Notes under the pieces: generated by a model
Told to the model about the DNA's origin: nothing
Databases searched by the model: none
Seen by the model: the letters and a program-made list of their open reading frames with translations, nothing else
Position numbers and translations under genes: made by a program
Part shown: positions 29,269-38,477 of the stretch, in pieces
Position numbering within the stretch: the stretch's first letter is position 1
Layout: every line of letters begins with the position of its first letter
NCBI RefSeq assembly: GCF_002165255.2
Contig: NZ_CP028561.1
Location: 620,001-684,000 of the forward strand
DNA: 64,000 bases
Source: Acinetobacter sp. WCHA45
GTDB lineage: Bacteria; Pseudomonadota; Gammaproteobacteria; Pseudomonadales; Moraxellaceae
Direction: 5' to 3'

Positions 29269-29623
29269 CTGATGCGCCTCGTTTGTAGTTCTAAAGAAAA
29301 TCAAAGCCATAATTTTATTATGGGATTATGTGTTTTAAAAATATATGAAAGTTCTGCTAAAAATCGATGATAAATTATTATCAGAAAAAAACTTTAATAG
29401 AAAAAATGGATGCACAATAAAATTTTACTGTTCATATGCTATATTTTAACTGTTTGATATTGAAATTAAATTGAGTTTTTACTCTATTTTTGGTTTTTTA
29501 CTAAATATCAAATTGCTTGAAAAATCCTTAAATTTATAAACAGAAATCAAAAAATTATATCTTCTATTATGGTTTTTTAAGTAAAATAAATAGTTGAAAA
29601 TTATTCTAATCTTGAGGTCTATC
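29269..29623. other. A/T-rich divergent promoter region
   Basis: The 355 bases separate ohyA (minus) and the exporter gene (plus). I see no gene. A 9-bp inverted repeat, TTTGATATT (29453-29461) and AATATCAAA (29514-29522), spans 52 bases; given the A/T content this may be chance. Confidence 0.4.
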
Positions 29624-30247
29624 TTGGAATCATTATTGATTTTAGGCTCTATTACTTTGGCATTAATGTTGGGGGCAATTAGTCCTGGTCCTACATTTAT
29701 TTATGTTGCCAAAAATTCAATGGCGATTTCACGTAAACATGGCTTATTTACGGCGCTTGGTACAGGCACGGGTGCAGCATTATTTGGTTTGCTTGCAGTG
29801 ATGGGGTTACAAGCAATTTTGCTGGCTGTGCCTTCTGCCTATATAGCTTTGAAAGTTTTTGGTGGTCTCTATTTACTTTGGCTGGCGTTTAAAATTATTA
29901 AACATGCCAAAGAACCCATGGAAGCTGTTAATGGTGCAGTGAAGACCATGAGTTATACGCAAGCATTTCGTTTAGGGCTGATTACCCAATTAAGTAACCC
30001 CAAAATTGCGATTATCCTTGCCAGTATTTTTACCGCGTTATTACCGAAAGAAATCCCAACGTATTTCTATGTGGTATTGCCGATGTTATGCTTTTTTATT
30101 GATGCAGGTTGGTACTCGCTAGTGGCTGTTGCATTGTCAGCAGAAGGTCCTCGCAAAGTTTATTTAAAATCTAAGGCTGTTTTTGATCGTGTTGCAGGTG
30201 GGGTAATGACCTTGCTTGGGTTGAAGTTGATCTTTGGGATGAAATGA
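29624..30247 (+). CDS. LysE/RhtB-family amino acid exporter
   Basis: The 207-residue inner-membrane protein has about six helices. The family signature is LGAISPGPTFIYVAKNSM at the N-terminus, and a second conserved part is QLSNPKIAIILASIF. I chose the TTG at 29624, because GAGG lies 6 bases upstream and the protein then starts at the usual position (ESLLILGSITLALMLG); no ATG fits. Substrate unknown. Confidence 0.85.
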   Translation: MESLLILGSITLALMLGAISPGPTFIYVAKNSMAISRKHGLFTALGTGTGAALFGLLAVMGLQAILLAVPSAYIALKVFGGLYLLWLAFKIIKHAKEPMEAVNGAVKTMSYTQAFRLGLITQLSNPKIAIILASIFTALLPKEIPTYFYVVLPMLCFFIDAGWYSLVAVALSAEGPRKVYLKSKAVFDRVAGGVMTLLGLKLIFGMK

Positions 30248-30255
30248 TGCAGCAG

Positions 30256-30285
30256 AAAAAAGCGACCGAGAAGGTCGCTTTTTAT
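30256..30285. terminator. Bidirectional terminator between the exporter and the MBL hydrolase
   Basis: GCGACC and GGTCGC form the stem with a GAGAA loop, flanked by six A on one side and five T on the other. It can serve both convergent genes. Confidence 0.9.
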
Positions 30286-30308
30286 TGCCTAGAATCAGCT
30301 TGTTCAGC

Positions 30309-31274
30309 TTAATCTTTAAAATGGATCGGAATCCATTGATAGCTTTTACCATCTGCTGAATAAATGTGTCCAATCCCCGGAAATGGTAAATGTGGTGCAG
30401 CAATCGTTTGTCCATTTTTAGCGAAATTAGCAAATTGCTTTAAACGTGTTTGAACCGCTTTTTTCGAGTCTATATCGTATTCAATTGCCGTTTCAGGCTT
30501 ATCAAATTGCACAGTATGTGAATGTACGATATCTCCAATAAACACCACGTTTTCATCTTTGGTTTTTAGCTCATAGCTAAAATGCCCTGGTGTATGTCCT
30601 GCCGTATTAACAACTTTAAAACCTTGAATGTCATCACCGAGTTTATAAGTTTTAAAGCGTTGTTTGGCTTGGTAAGGCGCAATCGCTTGTTTAATTTTCT
30701 CAACCGTACCTGAGTAACTGGCTTGTTTTTCTTTCGGTAGTTTTGCTGCTTGTTTCGAATCTAACCAATAATTGGCTTCGTCACTAGAAACATATACGGT
30801 TGCATTTGGAAAGTTGGCTTTCCCATCTTTACTGATGCCACAGACATGATCGGGGTGTAAATGTGTGAGTAGAATGGTATCAACTTGCTCTGGTTGATAG
30901 CCTGATGCTTTTAGGTTGGTCAATACTGAACCTAGATGTGAGCCGAAACAACTCGCTGCACCGCTATCGATTAATACCAGAGATTTTCCTGTATTGACGA
31001 GGAACGCATTCACTGAGGTTTGTACGCCTTTCTCTTGATCTGCATAGTATTTCTTCAAAATTTGTTGCACTTGTTGTTGAGAAATATCTTTAAATAAGTT
31101 CGGTGACATAAAGTTAGTGCCATCGAGCAGGGCAGTGATCTGTACGTCACCAGCTTGATATTGGTAGTAACCAGCAACTTGTTTTTGTAGGGAGATGGTG
31201 GATTCAGCAGCTTGGATGGTATGGGCTGTGGTGCTTAGAGCGAATACGAGGAATAGGGGGGTAAATGTTTTCAT
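30309..31274 (-). CDS. Secreted metallo-beta-lactamase-fold hydrolase
   Basis: The 321-residue protein has a signal peptide (MKTFTPLFLVFALSTTAHTI, cut near IQAAES), then the zinc-binding motif HLHPDH, a further His in GHTPGHFSYE, the Asp in GDIVHSH and a late His in APHLPFPG. The order and spacing fit the group that includes AHL lactonases and methyl-parathion-hydrolase-like enzymes. The substrate is not determined. The chosen ATG is the first one that gives a proper signal peptide; an upstream ATG at 31316 has none. Confidence 0.85.
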   Translation of the reverse strand: MKTFTPLFLVFALSTTAHTIQAAESTISLQKQVAGYYQYQAGDVQITALLDGTNFMSPNLFKDISQQQVQQILKKYYADQEKGVQTSVNAFLVNTGKSLVLIDSGAASCFGSHLGSVLTNLKASGYQPEQVDTILLTHLHPDHVCGISKDGKANFPNATVYVSSDEANYWLDSKQAAKLPKEKQASYSGTVEKIKQAIAPYQAKQRFKTYKLGDDIQGFKVVNTAGHTPGHFSYELKTKDENVVFIGDIVHSHTVQFDKPETAIEYDIDSKKAVQTRLKQFANFAKNGQTIAAPHLPFPGIGHIYSADGKSYQWIPIHFKD

Positions 31275-31316
31275 GGGGTTCTTATAAGTTTTAAAGGGAT
31301 GGGTATTTTTTATCAT

Positions 31317-31659
31317 ACTTAAATATAAATTTTAAAATTTTTTGAAAGCTCTTTTTCTTGCGCCACATATGGCTCAGGGAAAAGGTTGGGATGAAGGTTA
31401 TATACTATAGCTGAATACTTAATTTATTATCACACCTAAAACCATAGGAAATTAGGTTTGACAGATGTTTTCATGTGCTAGTGTTTTTAGAATTTAGCTA
31501 TATTTACCTTACTTTTGACGTATAAGAAATTCAACTTCGTAAGGTAACATTCCAATATTGATTTAATAATGGATTCTCCCCATGGGGAAGGGTCGTGGTG
31601 AGGGAAATCCCAAAAACAAAAAAGCCCCTACAACGTAGAGGCTTTTTTACAACTAAAAA
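31317..31659. other. Intergenic region with two decayed G-rich repeat copies and a terminator
   Basis: About 340 bases with no gene. Two related G-rich motifs occur on the plus strand: CAGGGAAAAGGTTGGGATGA at about 31375 and GGGGAAGGGTCGTGGTGAGG at about 31584. They resemble a G-rich intergenic repeat that I recall from gammaproteobacterial genomes. The right end holds the terminator of the lipoprotein gene. Confidence 0.4.
31618..31648 (-). terminator. Terminator of the lipoprotein gene
   Basis: GCCCCTAC and GTAGAGGC form the stem, bordered by six A and six T, so it works on either strand. It is nearly the same sequence as the terminator at 32108-32138. Confidence 0.85.
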
Positions 31660-32016
31660 TTATTTTTTACATTCTGGCTGTGAACGGTCAATTACTTGAG
31701 TACCTTCAACACGGTAACCAATCTGCCCCACAATAAATGCTTGATTCAATTGAGTAATAACAACATCAGATAAAGCCACAGCACAACGATCTTTTTCAAT
31801 TGCACGATCTACCGCTGTTTTGAAGTTAGGAATACCTAATGGGAATAAAACTACCGGAACCTTATCTTCACCTGTGACACGCTCACCCTTCACAAATTGG
31901 TTTGAGTTCAAGTTATAGTTCTTCGTAGAAGCTACAGTCATGTCTGCCATACGAACTGAACAGCCTGTAAATGCAATTGTTGACATCGCTAGAACTGAAA
32001 CTAGTAATTTTTTCAT
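31660..32016 (-). CDS. Hypothetical lipoprotein
   Basis: The 118-residue protein has a lipoprotein signal peptide with lipobox AFTGC, making C19 the lipidated residue. The mature part contains two more cysteines (DRCAVAL and PECKK), which could form a disulfide. After VPVVLFPLGIPN it has a helix and a strand-rich end. No named family recognised. The residue after the Cys is Ser, so outer-membrane sorting is likely by the Lol +2 rule (inference). Confidence 0.75.
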   Translation of the reverse strand: MKKLLVSVLAMSTIAFTGCSVRMADMTVASTKNYNLNSNQFVKGERVTGEDKVPVVLFPLGIPNFKTAVDRAIEKDRCAVALSDVVITQLNQAFIVGQIGYRVEGTQVIDRSQPECKK

Positions 32017-32107
32017 GCATACCCCGGATAGTTATAAAAAATAAAAAGCGCTTTTATTTTATCGATATATTTTTTTAAAACAAGAAAATAAATTATATAA
32101 ATGGTAT

Positions 32108-32138
32108 AAAAAAGCCCCTACATCAGTAGAGGCTTTTT
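32108..32138 (-). terminator. Terminator of metG
   Basis: GCCCCTAC and GTAGAGGC form the stem with an ATCA loop, flanked by six A and six T. It differs from the terminator at 31618-31648 only in the loop. Confidence 0.9.
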
Positions 32139-32156
32139 TATCTTTCGTCTTAAACC

Positions 32157-34214
32157 TTAAGACACTTTATCACCCGGTTTAGCACCAGTTTCAGGTGAAA
32201 TCACCCAAACACCATCGCCATTACCCGCAGCGAGTACCATACCGTTTGAAATACCAAAACGCATTTTACGTGGTGCAAGGTTTGCCACTATCACCACCAA
32301 TTTGCCTTTTAAGTCTTCAGGTTGGTAGAACTCACGAATGCCACTAAACACATTGCGTGGTTCAGCTTCACCAACATTTAAAGTGAGTTGAAGTAATTTA
32401 TCAGAACCCTCGACAGTTGAAGCTTCTAAAACTTCAGCTACACGTAGGTCAACTTTCATAAAGTCTTCAATACCAATAATTTCAGCTTCACCCACTTTAG
32501 GCTCAGGCTTCTTCTCAGCTTTCTTTTCTTTTTTCTTTTCCACTTTTGGTGCTTCTGCCGCAGCAGCTAAAGAGTCTTTAGATGCATCAACCATGGCTGC
32601 AACTGCTTTAGGATCAACACGCCGCATAAGCGGTTGGAATTGAGCAATTTCGTGTGCAACGAGGATTTGCTGACGTGATGCAAAGTCAAAGCTTTCAAGT
32701 TGTAAGAAAGACTGTACTTGAGCCGCAAGTGTTGGAAGAACAGGAGCCAAGTAAATTGCAAGTTGACGGAATAAGTTGATACCAACTGAGCAAACATCAT
32801 GAACTTGTTGTTCTTGACCTTCTTGCTTCGCAAGCGCCCACGGTTTTTTCTCATCAATATATTGATTCGCTTTGTCAGCAAGAGCCATGATTTCACGAAT
32901 AGCAGCAGAGAATTCACGTGCTTCATAGGCTTGAGCAATTGAATCGCCCGCATCAATAAAGCTTTGAACCAATTCAGGTTCAGCGCATGTGTTTGAAAGC
33001 GTATTATTGAAATTGCTGTTAATGAATTTTGCACAACGGCTGGCAATATTTACCACTTTACCTACAAGGTCAGAATTCACTTTCTGTACGAAGTCATCCA
33101 AATTCAAATCCGAATCTTCAACTTTGTCAGAAAGCTTAGAAGCAAAGTAATAACGTAAATATTCTGGGTTCAAGTGCTGTAAATAAGTTTCAGCTTTGAT
33201 GAATGTGCCGCGAGATTTTGACATCTTCTGACCATTCACTGTCAAGAAACCATTTACAAATAAACCAGATGGCGTGCGGTAGTTCGCACCTTCAAGCATT
33301 GCAGGCCAGAACAGTGCATGGAAGTAAACAATGTCTTTACCAATGAAGTGATAAACTTCTTTGTCGCTGTCTTTTTTCCAGAAATCATCAAAGCTTAGAT
33401 CAGGGCGTTTAGTTTTGATGTAGTTTTCAAAACTCGACATATAACCAATCGGAGCGTCTACCCAAACATAGAAATATTTGTTTGGAGCATCTGGAATTTC
33501 AAAACCGAAATAAGGCGCATCACGCGAAATATCCCAATCTGATAAACCCGATTCAAACCATTCATCTAGCTTGTTGGCAATAGACAAGGGTAAACGACCT
33601 TGGTCACGCGTCCATTTCTGTAAGTATTCTGAGAAATTCGGTAGTTTAAAGAAATAGTGATCTGATGATTTCTCAACTGGCGTTGCACCACTCAATGTTG
33701 AGCGTGGGTTTAATAACTCGGTCGCGTTATAGGTTGTACCGCAGACTTCACATGAGTCGCCGTATTGATCTTCAGCTTTACATTTCGGGCACGTGCCTTT
33801 AATGAAACGATCAGACAAGAACATGCCTTTTTCAGGATCAAACAACTGTGTGAGAGGGCGAACAGCGATATTGCCTGCTTCACGGTTTTTAATATAAATC
33901 TCAGATGCACGTGCTTTGTTTGCATCGCTATGAGTTGAATCATAATGATCGAAATGCACACCAAAACCATCAAAATCACGAATGTGTTCTTTCTGAACAT
34001 TGGCAATTTGCGCTTCAGGGCTAATGCCATTCGCTTCAGCACGTAACATGATCGCTGTGCCATGAGCATCATCCGCACATACGTAAGTCACGTCATGACC
34101 CATTGCACGCATCGCACGAACCCAAATATCTGCTTGGATATAACCGAGTAAGTGACCCATATGGATAGGACCATTGGCATAAGGAAGGGCATTGGTGACT
34201 AAAATTTTACGCAC
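32157..34214 (-). CDS. metG: Methionine--tRNA ligase
   Basis: The 685-residue class I aminoacyl-tRNA synthetase has the HIGH-type motif ANGPIHMGH, a zinc knuckle ([18 protein letters not shown]), the KMSKS motif, and a C-terminal EMAPII-like tRNA-binding domain ([18 protein letters not shown]) joined by a Lys/Glu/Pro-rich linker. The start is taken as GTG at 34214, which gives the usual N-terminus [20 protein letters not shown] lies upstream. A longer in-frame start at 34280 would add residues not typical of MetG. Confidence 0.96.
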   Translation of the reverse strand: MRKILVTNALPYANGPIHMGHLLGYIQADIWVRAMRAMGHDVTYVCADDAHGTAIMLRAEANGISPEAQIANVQKEHIRDFDGFGVHFDHYDSTHSDANKARASEIYIKNREAGNIAVRPLTQLFDPEKGMFLSDRFIKGTCPKCKAEDQYGDSCEVCGTTYNATELLNPRSTLSGATPVEKSSDHYFFKLPNFSEYLQKWTRDQGRLPLSIANKLDEWFESGLSDWDISRDAPYFGFEIPDAPNKYFYVWVDAPIGYMSSFENYIKTKRPDLSFDDFWKKDSDKEVYHFIGKDIVYFHALFWPAMLEGANYRTPSGLFVNGFLTVNGQKMSKSRGTFIKAETYLQHLNPEYLRYYFASKLSDKVEDSDLNLDDFVQKVNSDLVGKVVNIASRCAKFINSNFNNTLSNTCAEPELVQSFIDAGDSIAQAYEAREFSAAIREIMALADKANQYIDEKKPWALAKQEGQEQQVHDVCSVGINLFRQLAIYLAPVLPTLAAQVQSFLQLESFDFASRQQILVAHEIAQFQPLMRRVDPKAVAAMVDASKDSLAAAAEAPKVEKKKEKKAEKKPEPKVGEAEIIGIEDFMKVDLRVAEVLEASTVEGSDKLLQLTLNVGEAEPRNVFSGIREFYQPEDLKGKLVVIVANLAPRKMRFGISNGMVLAAGNGDGVWVISPETGAKPGDKVS

Positions 34215-34315
34215 GGATATTGTTCTCTCATTCGTATTTACAAGGTGGATGATTTTACATGACTTAAGAGCGACTTGCACAAGGGAATCGGTGAAATCTT
34301 TTTAATCCTATAGGA

Positions 34316-34813
34316 TCACATATTCTGCATTTGTTTAACCGTTACGCTTTGCTTAGAGTTCTTTCTTAAAGAGATGATTTTCCCTTTAGACAAGAAATGA
34401 ATATGATAGCTTTTTAAACTATTGGTTTTTGGATCAACTGTAATTTCGGCAAAGAGTGGCGTTTGCCAAAGTTCATCACTTCCTAAAGTTCCCAACCAAG
34501 CTTGAGCTTTAATTACAGCGGTAAATTCATCTTTAACTTGTAAGTCGCTAATGCTCATTTCGCTGCACCAATGAACGGTCTTTGGAAATTCAACTTTTGA
34601 AAATTTCCAACAAATTGAAAGTGCTAAGCTTGTTGCAATTCCAGCATAATCGTTGCTTTCATTATGAATCACAGGAAGTAATTGTTCTGCTAAATCACCT
34701 TCAAAAGAATCAATCATGTTTTGAATTCTTTTTTTACTCGACAGGATATAGTTCAGCCGCTTTTCTTGGGCTTGAAGTTCATTTTGGATGTCTAAGAGTT
34801 CATTTTCATTCAT
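34316..34813 (-). CDS. Hypothetical protein with an N-terminal coiled coil
   Basis: The 165-residue soluble protein has an N-terminal helical part (ELLDIQNELQAQEKRLNYIL) likely to form a coiled coil, followed by a mixed alpha/beta region. No signal peptide, membrane helix or known family seen. I use the ATG at 34813; another at 34855 is in frame, and neither has a clear ribosome site. It lies about 100 bases upstream of metG on the same strand. Confidence 0.55.
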   Translation of the reverse strand: MNENELLDIQNELQAQEKRLNYILSSKKRIQNMIDSFEGDLAEQLLPVIHNESNDYAGIATSLALSICWKFSKVEFPKTVHWCSEMSISDLQVKDEFTAVIKAQAWLGTLGSDELWQTPLFAEITVDPKTNSLKSYHIHFLSKGKIISLRKNSKQSVTVKQMQNM

Positions 34814-34920
34814 AGATAAAGCTTTATAAGTCAGGATAATTTCACGATAGCGCAAAAGTATATCTGATCTAATTCCCTGTATTGTGAATAGTTTTTAATT
34901 GAAATCTGATGGTTGTAAAA

Positions 34921-35442
34921 ATGATCGAAACACCAAGACTGATTTTACGTCAATGGCGAGACACGGATTATTTACCTTTTGCAGAGATGAGCGCTAATCC
35001 AGAGCTTATGCGGTATTTTCTAAAAGTTCTAACTCGCGCTGAAAGCAATGCTTATATTGATAAATTAAAAGCAATCATTCAAAAACAAGGTTGGGGTTTT
35101 TGGGCAGTGGAATTCAAAGAAACCCAACAATTTATTGGTTTTGTGGGTTTACATGATCAACCCACACAATTTTCATTTTCTCCTTGCGTTGAAATTGGTT
35201 GGCGCTTAGGTCAAGCTTTTTGGGGGAAGGGTTATGCGCCAGAAGCGGCAAATGCTGCCTTAGATTTTGCTTTTGATCAGTTGAAACTAGAAAAAGTTGT
35301 ATCTTTTACCACCCTAGATAATAAAAAATCTCAAAAGGTGATGGAGAAGATAAAAATGAGAAAGATCACTGAATTTCAACATCCTGTTTTAGATATCGAT
35401 CATCCATTAAGCTGGCACGTACTGTATGAAATATCTAAATAG
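34921..35442 (+). CDS. GNAT-family N-acetyltransferase (RimJ/RimL-like)
   Basis: The 173-residue protein has the typical start ETPRLILRQWRDTDY, the acetyl-CoA loop GWRLGQAFWGKGYAPEA and the C-terminal strand/helix VVSFTTLDNKKSQKVMEKI. This places it in the RimJ/RimL branch of GNAT enzymes, which acetylate protein N-termini or small molecules; the target is unknown. ATG at 34909 is also in frame. Neither start has a strong ribosome site. Confidence 0.85.
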   Translation: MIETPRLILRQWRDTDYLPFAEMSANPELMRYFLKVLTRAESNAYIDKLKAIIQKQGWGFWAVEFKETQQFIGFVGLHDQPTQFSFSPCVEIGWRLGQAFWGKGYAPEAANAALDFAFDQLKLEKVVSFTTLDNKKSQKVMEKIKMRKITEFQHPVLDIDHPLSWHVLYEISK

Positions 35443-35647
35443 GAGTTTAAAGGGCAAAACTGCTGTTATTCTTTTATATGATTTTTATATCTAAAAATTC
35501 AAAAGGTTACCGAACAGAAATGATTTGAATCTTCCTGTATCTCATTTGTTTCAATTTGCAGCAATTCCTCTAAATATCCGCAGAATCTTGTATAACTATA
35601 ACTGAAAGCAACAGTAATTTATTACGATATAACAAGAGGAACAAGAC

Positions 35648-36184
35648 ATGAGTAATGACAAAATTGATCAGTTAAAAGAGTTCGCATCAAAAGACTTGGA
35701 GCAAACTAAAACAGATTTACAGCAAGTCAAAGATAAAGTCAGCGAACTTGGAAATGACATCAAGCAAAAAGGTCAGGAAACTGTCGAAGACGTTAAAAAC
35801 TTTGCAGCTAAAGATCTTGACCAAACGAAAACTGATCTGCAACAAGCAAAAGATAAAGCGAATGAGTTGAAGCAAAAGGGTGAGCAAACTTTAGATGATT
35901 TAAAAACAAATGCAACGGATCAGTATGGTGAGGGCAAAGCTGCTTTATCTGCTAAAGCAGATGAGTTGAAAGAAAAATTGGCAGATACTCAGCATGCAGC
36001 TAAAGAGAAATTAGATCATTTAAAACAAGAAGCAAGCCATAAGTTAGAAGATGCCAAAGCAAAAGCTGCTGAACTAAAAGATGAAGCTGCTGCTAAGCTT
36101 GAAGATCTAAAAGCTCAAGCGAGTCATAAACTGGATGATTTAAAGAAAGCTGCAACAGATACATTAAATAAATTCAAAGGTTAA
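35648..36184 (+). CDS. LEA-like amphipathic helical repeat protein
   Basis: The 178-residue protein is almost wholly Lys/Ala/Glu/Asp/Gln with no Cys, Trp or Pro, which predicts long amphipathic helices. An N-terminal unit, FASKDLEQTKTDLQQVKDK, recurs about 36 residues later as FAAKDLDQTKTDLQQAKDK. The second half has 11-residue-like periods (KLEDAKAKAAE, KLEDLKAQASH, KLDDLKKAATD). This matches group 3 LEA / apolipoprotein-like stress proteins. The AGAGGAACAAG ribosome site is strong. A desiccation or osmotic role is inferred only. Confidence 0.75.
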   Translation: MSNDKIDQLKEFASKDLEQTKTDLQQVKDKVSELGNDIKQKGQETVEDVKNFAAKDLDQTKTDLQQAKDKANELKQKGEQTLDDLKTNATDQYGEGKAALSAKADELKEKLADTQHAAKEKLDHLKQEASHKLEDAKAKAAELKDEAAAKLEDLKAQASHKLDDLKKAATDTLNKFKG

Positions 36185-36207
36185 TCTTTTGATGACTATT
36201 TAACATC

Positions 36208-36274
36208 ACGCTTATACTCAGAGAAGAAAACACGTTCATAAAAAATGAGCAATTATCTTCTCTGATATGAGCGT
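36208..36274. repeat. Long imperfect inverted repeat between the LEA-like gene and apbC
   Basis: The left arm (36208-36227) reads ACGCTTATACTCAGAGAAGA. The right arm (36256-36274) reads TCTTCTCTGATATGAGCGT. They pair along 19-20 bases with one mismatch and one bulge, over a 28-base loop. No T-tract follows, so it is not a standard terminator. Confidence 0.6.
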
Positions 36275-36344
36275 CCAATCTTCAATACTGCTAAACTAGC
36301 CAAACTCAGTGATATATTGATCATCTGTTTTTGGAGTAAACAAA

Positions 36345-37574
36345 ATGTCGTGGCTTTCTTCCTTAAAATCTGTTTTTTCACCAGCACAAGAAGTGAAGGA
36401 AGATGAAATTCAAACTGTTTTACAAAATTATGTGCTGCCACATTCTGAAAATGCATTAAAAGATCGTATCAGCCAAGTGAATGTACAAGGTCGGATTTTA
36501 CAACTCACGATTAATACTTTTCCTCAAGAAAAAGATCACTTACAACAGATTCACGACGAACTCGCTGAAGCTCTGGAAAAATGCGGTATCCAAGAGTTAA
36601 ATTTACATATTATCCAACAAAAACATGCAGCGCATGGTGAAGCAGGTCATAGCTGCTCATCGAAGCCAAAAGCAGAAAATAGCAATTTACCACCTGTAAT
36701 GGATGCTTCTCCTAAAGCGGAAGTCGATCCCAATAATCCACCGATTCAAAAAGCTGCACCGCAACAACGCGATGTGGCTGCACATCCACGTATTCAAAAT
36801 GTAATCTTGGTATCGTCAGGAAAAGGTGGGGTCGGTAAATCGACCACCACAGTGAATCTGGCGCTTGCATTGCAACAACTCGGTCTAAAAGTCGGTGTTT
36901 TGGATGCAGATATTTATGGTCCAAGTATTCCAACCATGTTAGGGAATGCGGGACGTACTCCACAAATTGAAAATGAAAATTTTGTGCCCTTAGATGCATA
37001 TGGCATGGCTGTGCTTTCAATCGGACATTTGATTGGTGCACACAATACACCTGTGGCTTGGCGTGGTCCTAAAGCGACTGGTGCATTGATGCAACTTTTT
37101 AACCAAACACTTTGGCCAGATTTAGATGTGTTAGTGATTGATATGCCACCTGGTACAGGCGATATCCAACTGACTTTGGCACAACGCATTCCAGTAACAG
37201 GCGCGGTGATTGTCACGACGCCGCAAAATGTTGCACTTATGGATGCGGTAAAAGGAATCGAACTCTTTAACAGAGTAAATATTCCTGTACTCGGTGTTAT
37301 TGAAAATATGTCGACACATATTTGTTCTAACTGTGGGCATGAAGAACAGATCTTTGGGATAGGCGGAGGAGATCAATTGTCTGAGCAATATGATATTCCT
37401 TTATTAGGACGTTTACCTTTAGACGCAAAAATTCGTGAACATGCAGATAATGGTAAACCAAGTGTGATTGCTCAGGATGCAGCCGCAGAGAGCTACCTCA
37501 ATATCGCACAAGCTGTATTAAAACAAATGGATAAATTGCCAAAACGTCAGCGTGATGAAAATCGTATTTTCTAA
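36345..37574 (+). CDS. apbC: Iron-sulfur cluster carrier protein (Mrp/ApbC)
   Basis: The 409-residue P-loop ATPase of the Mrp/NBP35 family binds and delivers [4Fe-4S] clusters. It has an N-terminal MIP18-like domain (about 15-95), a Cys/His-rich linker (HGEAGHSC), Walker A GKGGVGKST, the DADIYGPSIPTMLG motif, Walker B-like VLVIDMPPGTGD and the cluster-binding CSNC pair. The TTGGAGT ribosome site lies 8 bases before the ATG. In Pseudomonas it is next to metG and dcd; here extra genes have been inserted between them. Confidence 0.95.
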   Translation: MSWLSSLKSVFSPAQEVKEDEIQTVLQNYVLPHSENALKDRISQVNVQGRILQLTINTFPQEKDHLQQIHDELAEALEKCGIQELNLHIIQQKHAAHGEAGHSCSSKPKAENSNLPPVMDASPKAEVDPNNPPIQKAAPQQRDVAAHPRIQNVILVSSGKGGVGKSTTTVNLALALQQLGLKVGVLDADIYGPSIPTMLGNAGRTPQIENENFVPLDAYGMAVLSIGHLIGAHNTPVAWRGPKATGALMQLFNQTLWPDLDVLVIDMPPGTGDIQLTLAQRIPVTGAVIVTTPQNVALMDAVKGIELFNRVNIPVLGVIENMSTHICSNCGHEEQIFGIGGGDQLSEQYDIPLLGRLPLDAKIREHADNGKPSVIAQDAAAESYLNIAQAVLKQMDKLPKRQRDENRIF

Positions 37575-37579
37575 ATTTG

Positions 37580-37608
37580 AAAAGCCTCTAATTTAGAGGC
37601 TTTTTTTA
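37580..37608. terminator. Terminator of apbC
   Basis: AAAAGCCTCT and AGAGGCTTTT form a stem with a short A/T loop, followed by further T. It lies 5 bases after the apbC stop. The stop codon of the convergent DUF2062 gene (37593-37595) is inside it. Confidence 0.9.
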
Positions 37609-38165
37609 ATGTCATTATTTGATTGCAGTACTTGTTTTCTTTTTTTCCAAGCATTCACTACGCTCCAACGCCAAAGTAAATGTGTAATTAAATAAAAACT
37701 AATCGCAAATAAAATTGCTTCAATGACAAGTCCTGATACGAGAATCTTCGCAAGACTGAAATCAATATGACCATGACCAAAATTTTTAAGCCAATTGATA
37801 ATTTGGTGTAAAACCCCTAATAGCATATCGCTATTGATCATGTTCACATGATAAATTTTAGTTCCAAACCAAAAACCTAAATACAGAATTGGAACGACAG
37901 TGAGCGGATTAGTTAACCAAGCCATACATAGGCCAATAGGCAAGTTCACTTCAAACCATAACACAGTCAAAATAATGAATAGGCTATGAAAAGGGACAGG
38001 TAATATTCCCCAAAATGTTCCAATAAACATGGCTTTCGCGATAGAACGACGGTTCACATACCAAAGTAGAGGATTTAAGGTACGTTCACCAAAAATTCTC
38101 ATAAATTTTAGACTAGCAACTTTCTCTGATGAAGGCAGCCACTTATTAAAAAATTTCTTAGGCAT
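37593..38165 (-). CDS. DUF2062 inner-membrane protein
   Basis: The 190-residue protein has three or four hydrophobic helices and the DUF2062 signature: FIGTFWGILPVPFHSLFIIL, then CMAWLTNPLTVVPILYLGFWFG. The ATG at 38165 gives the typical N-terminus MPKKFFNKWLPSSEKV; a start at 38219 would add an atypical stretch. Function of the family is unknown. The last codons and the stop lie within the apbC terminator. Confidence 0.85.
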   Translation of the reverse strand: MPKKFFNKWLPSSEKVASLKFMRIFGERTLNPLLWYVNRRSIAKAMFIGTFWGILPVPFHSLFIILTVLWFEVNLPIGLCMAWLTNPLTVVPILYLGFWFGTKIYHVNMINSDMLLGVLHQIINWLKNFGHGHIDFSLAKILVSGLVIEAILFAISFYLITHLLWRWSVVNAWKKRKQVLQSNNDIKKSL

Positions 38166-38477
38166 AAACGAGGAAGCACATTGAAAGGAAAAAGTGAACG
38201 AATGTATATAAAATAACATTATTTACTTATTGAAAACTTAAAATAGCACCAAAGTTTATCTTGTTAAAAAATAAGAATACTTAGAATACGTTATATGTGT
38301 TGTATTTTAGCGTATGTTTTTACTCCTGTGACTCATGAGTAGAGTGTACTTGTAATTAATAAAATATAGATAAAACATTTATTTAAATAGGCACTCGTCA
38401 TAAGTGCTTACAGTTAAAATTTTGCTATCATTTAGCAATTATATTAATCTGAATTTATCTTGTAGTGAGGTCATTCA

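Noticed and set aside
29453..29522. 9-bp inverted repeat TTTGATATT/AATATCAAA upstream of the exporter gene
   Set aside because: With A/T-rich arms and a 52-base loop it is not above chance; mentioned only in the intergenic entry.
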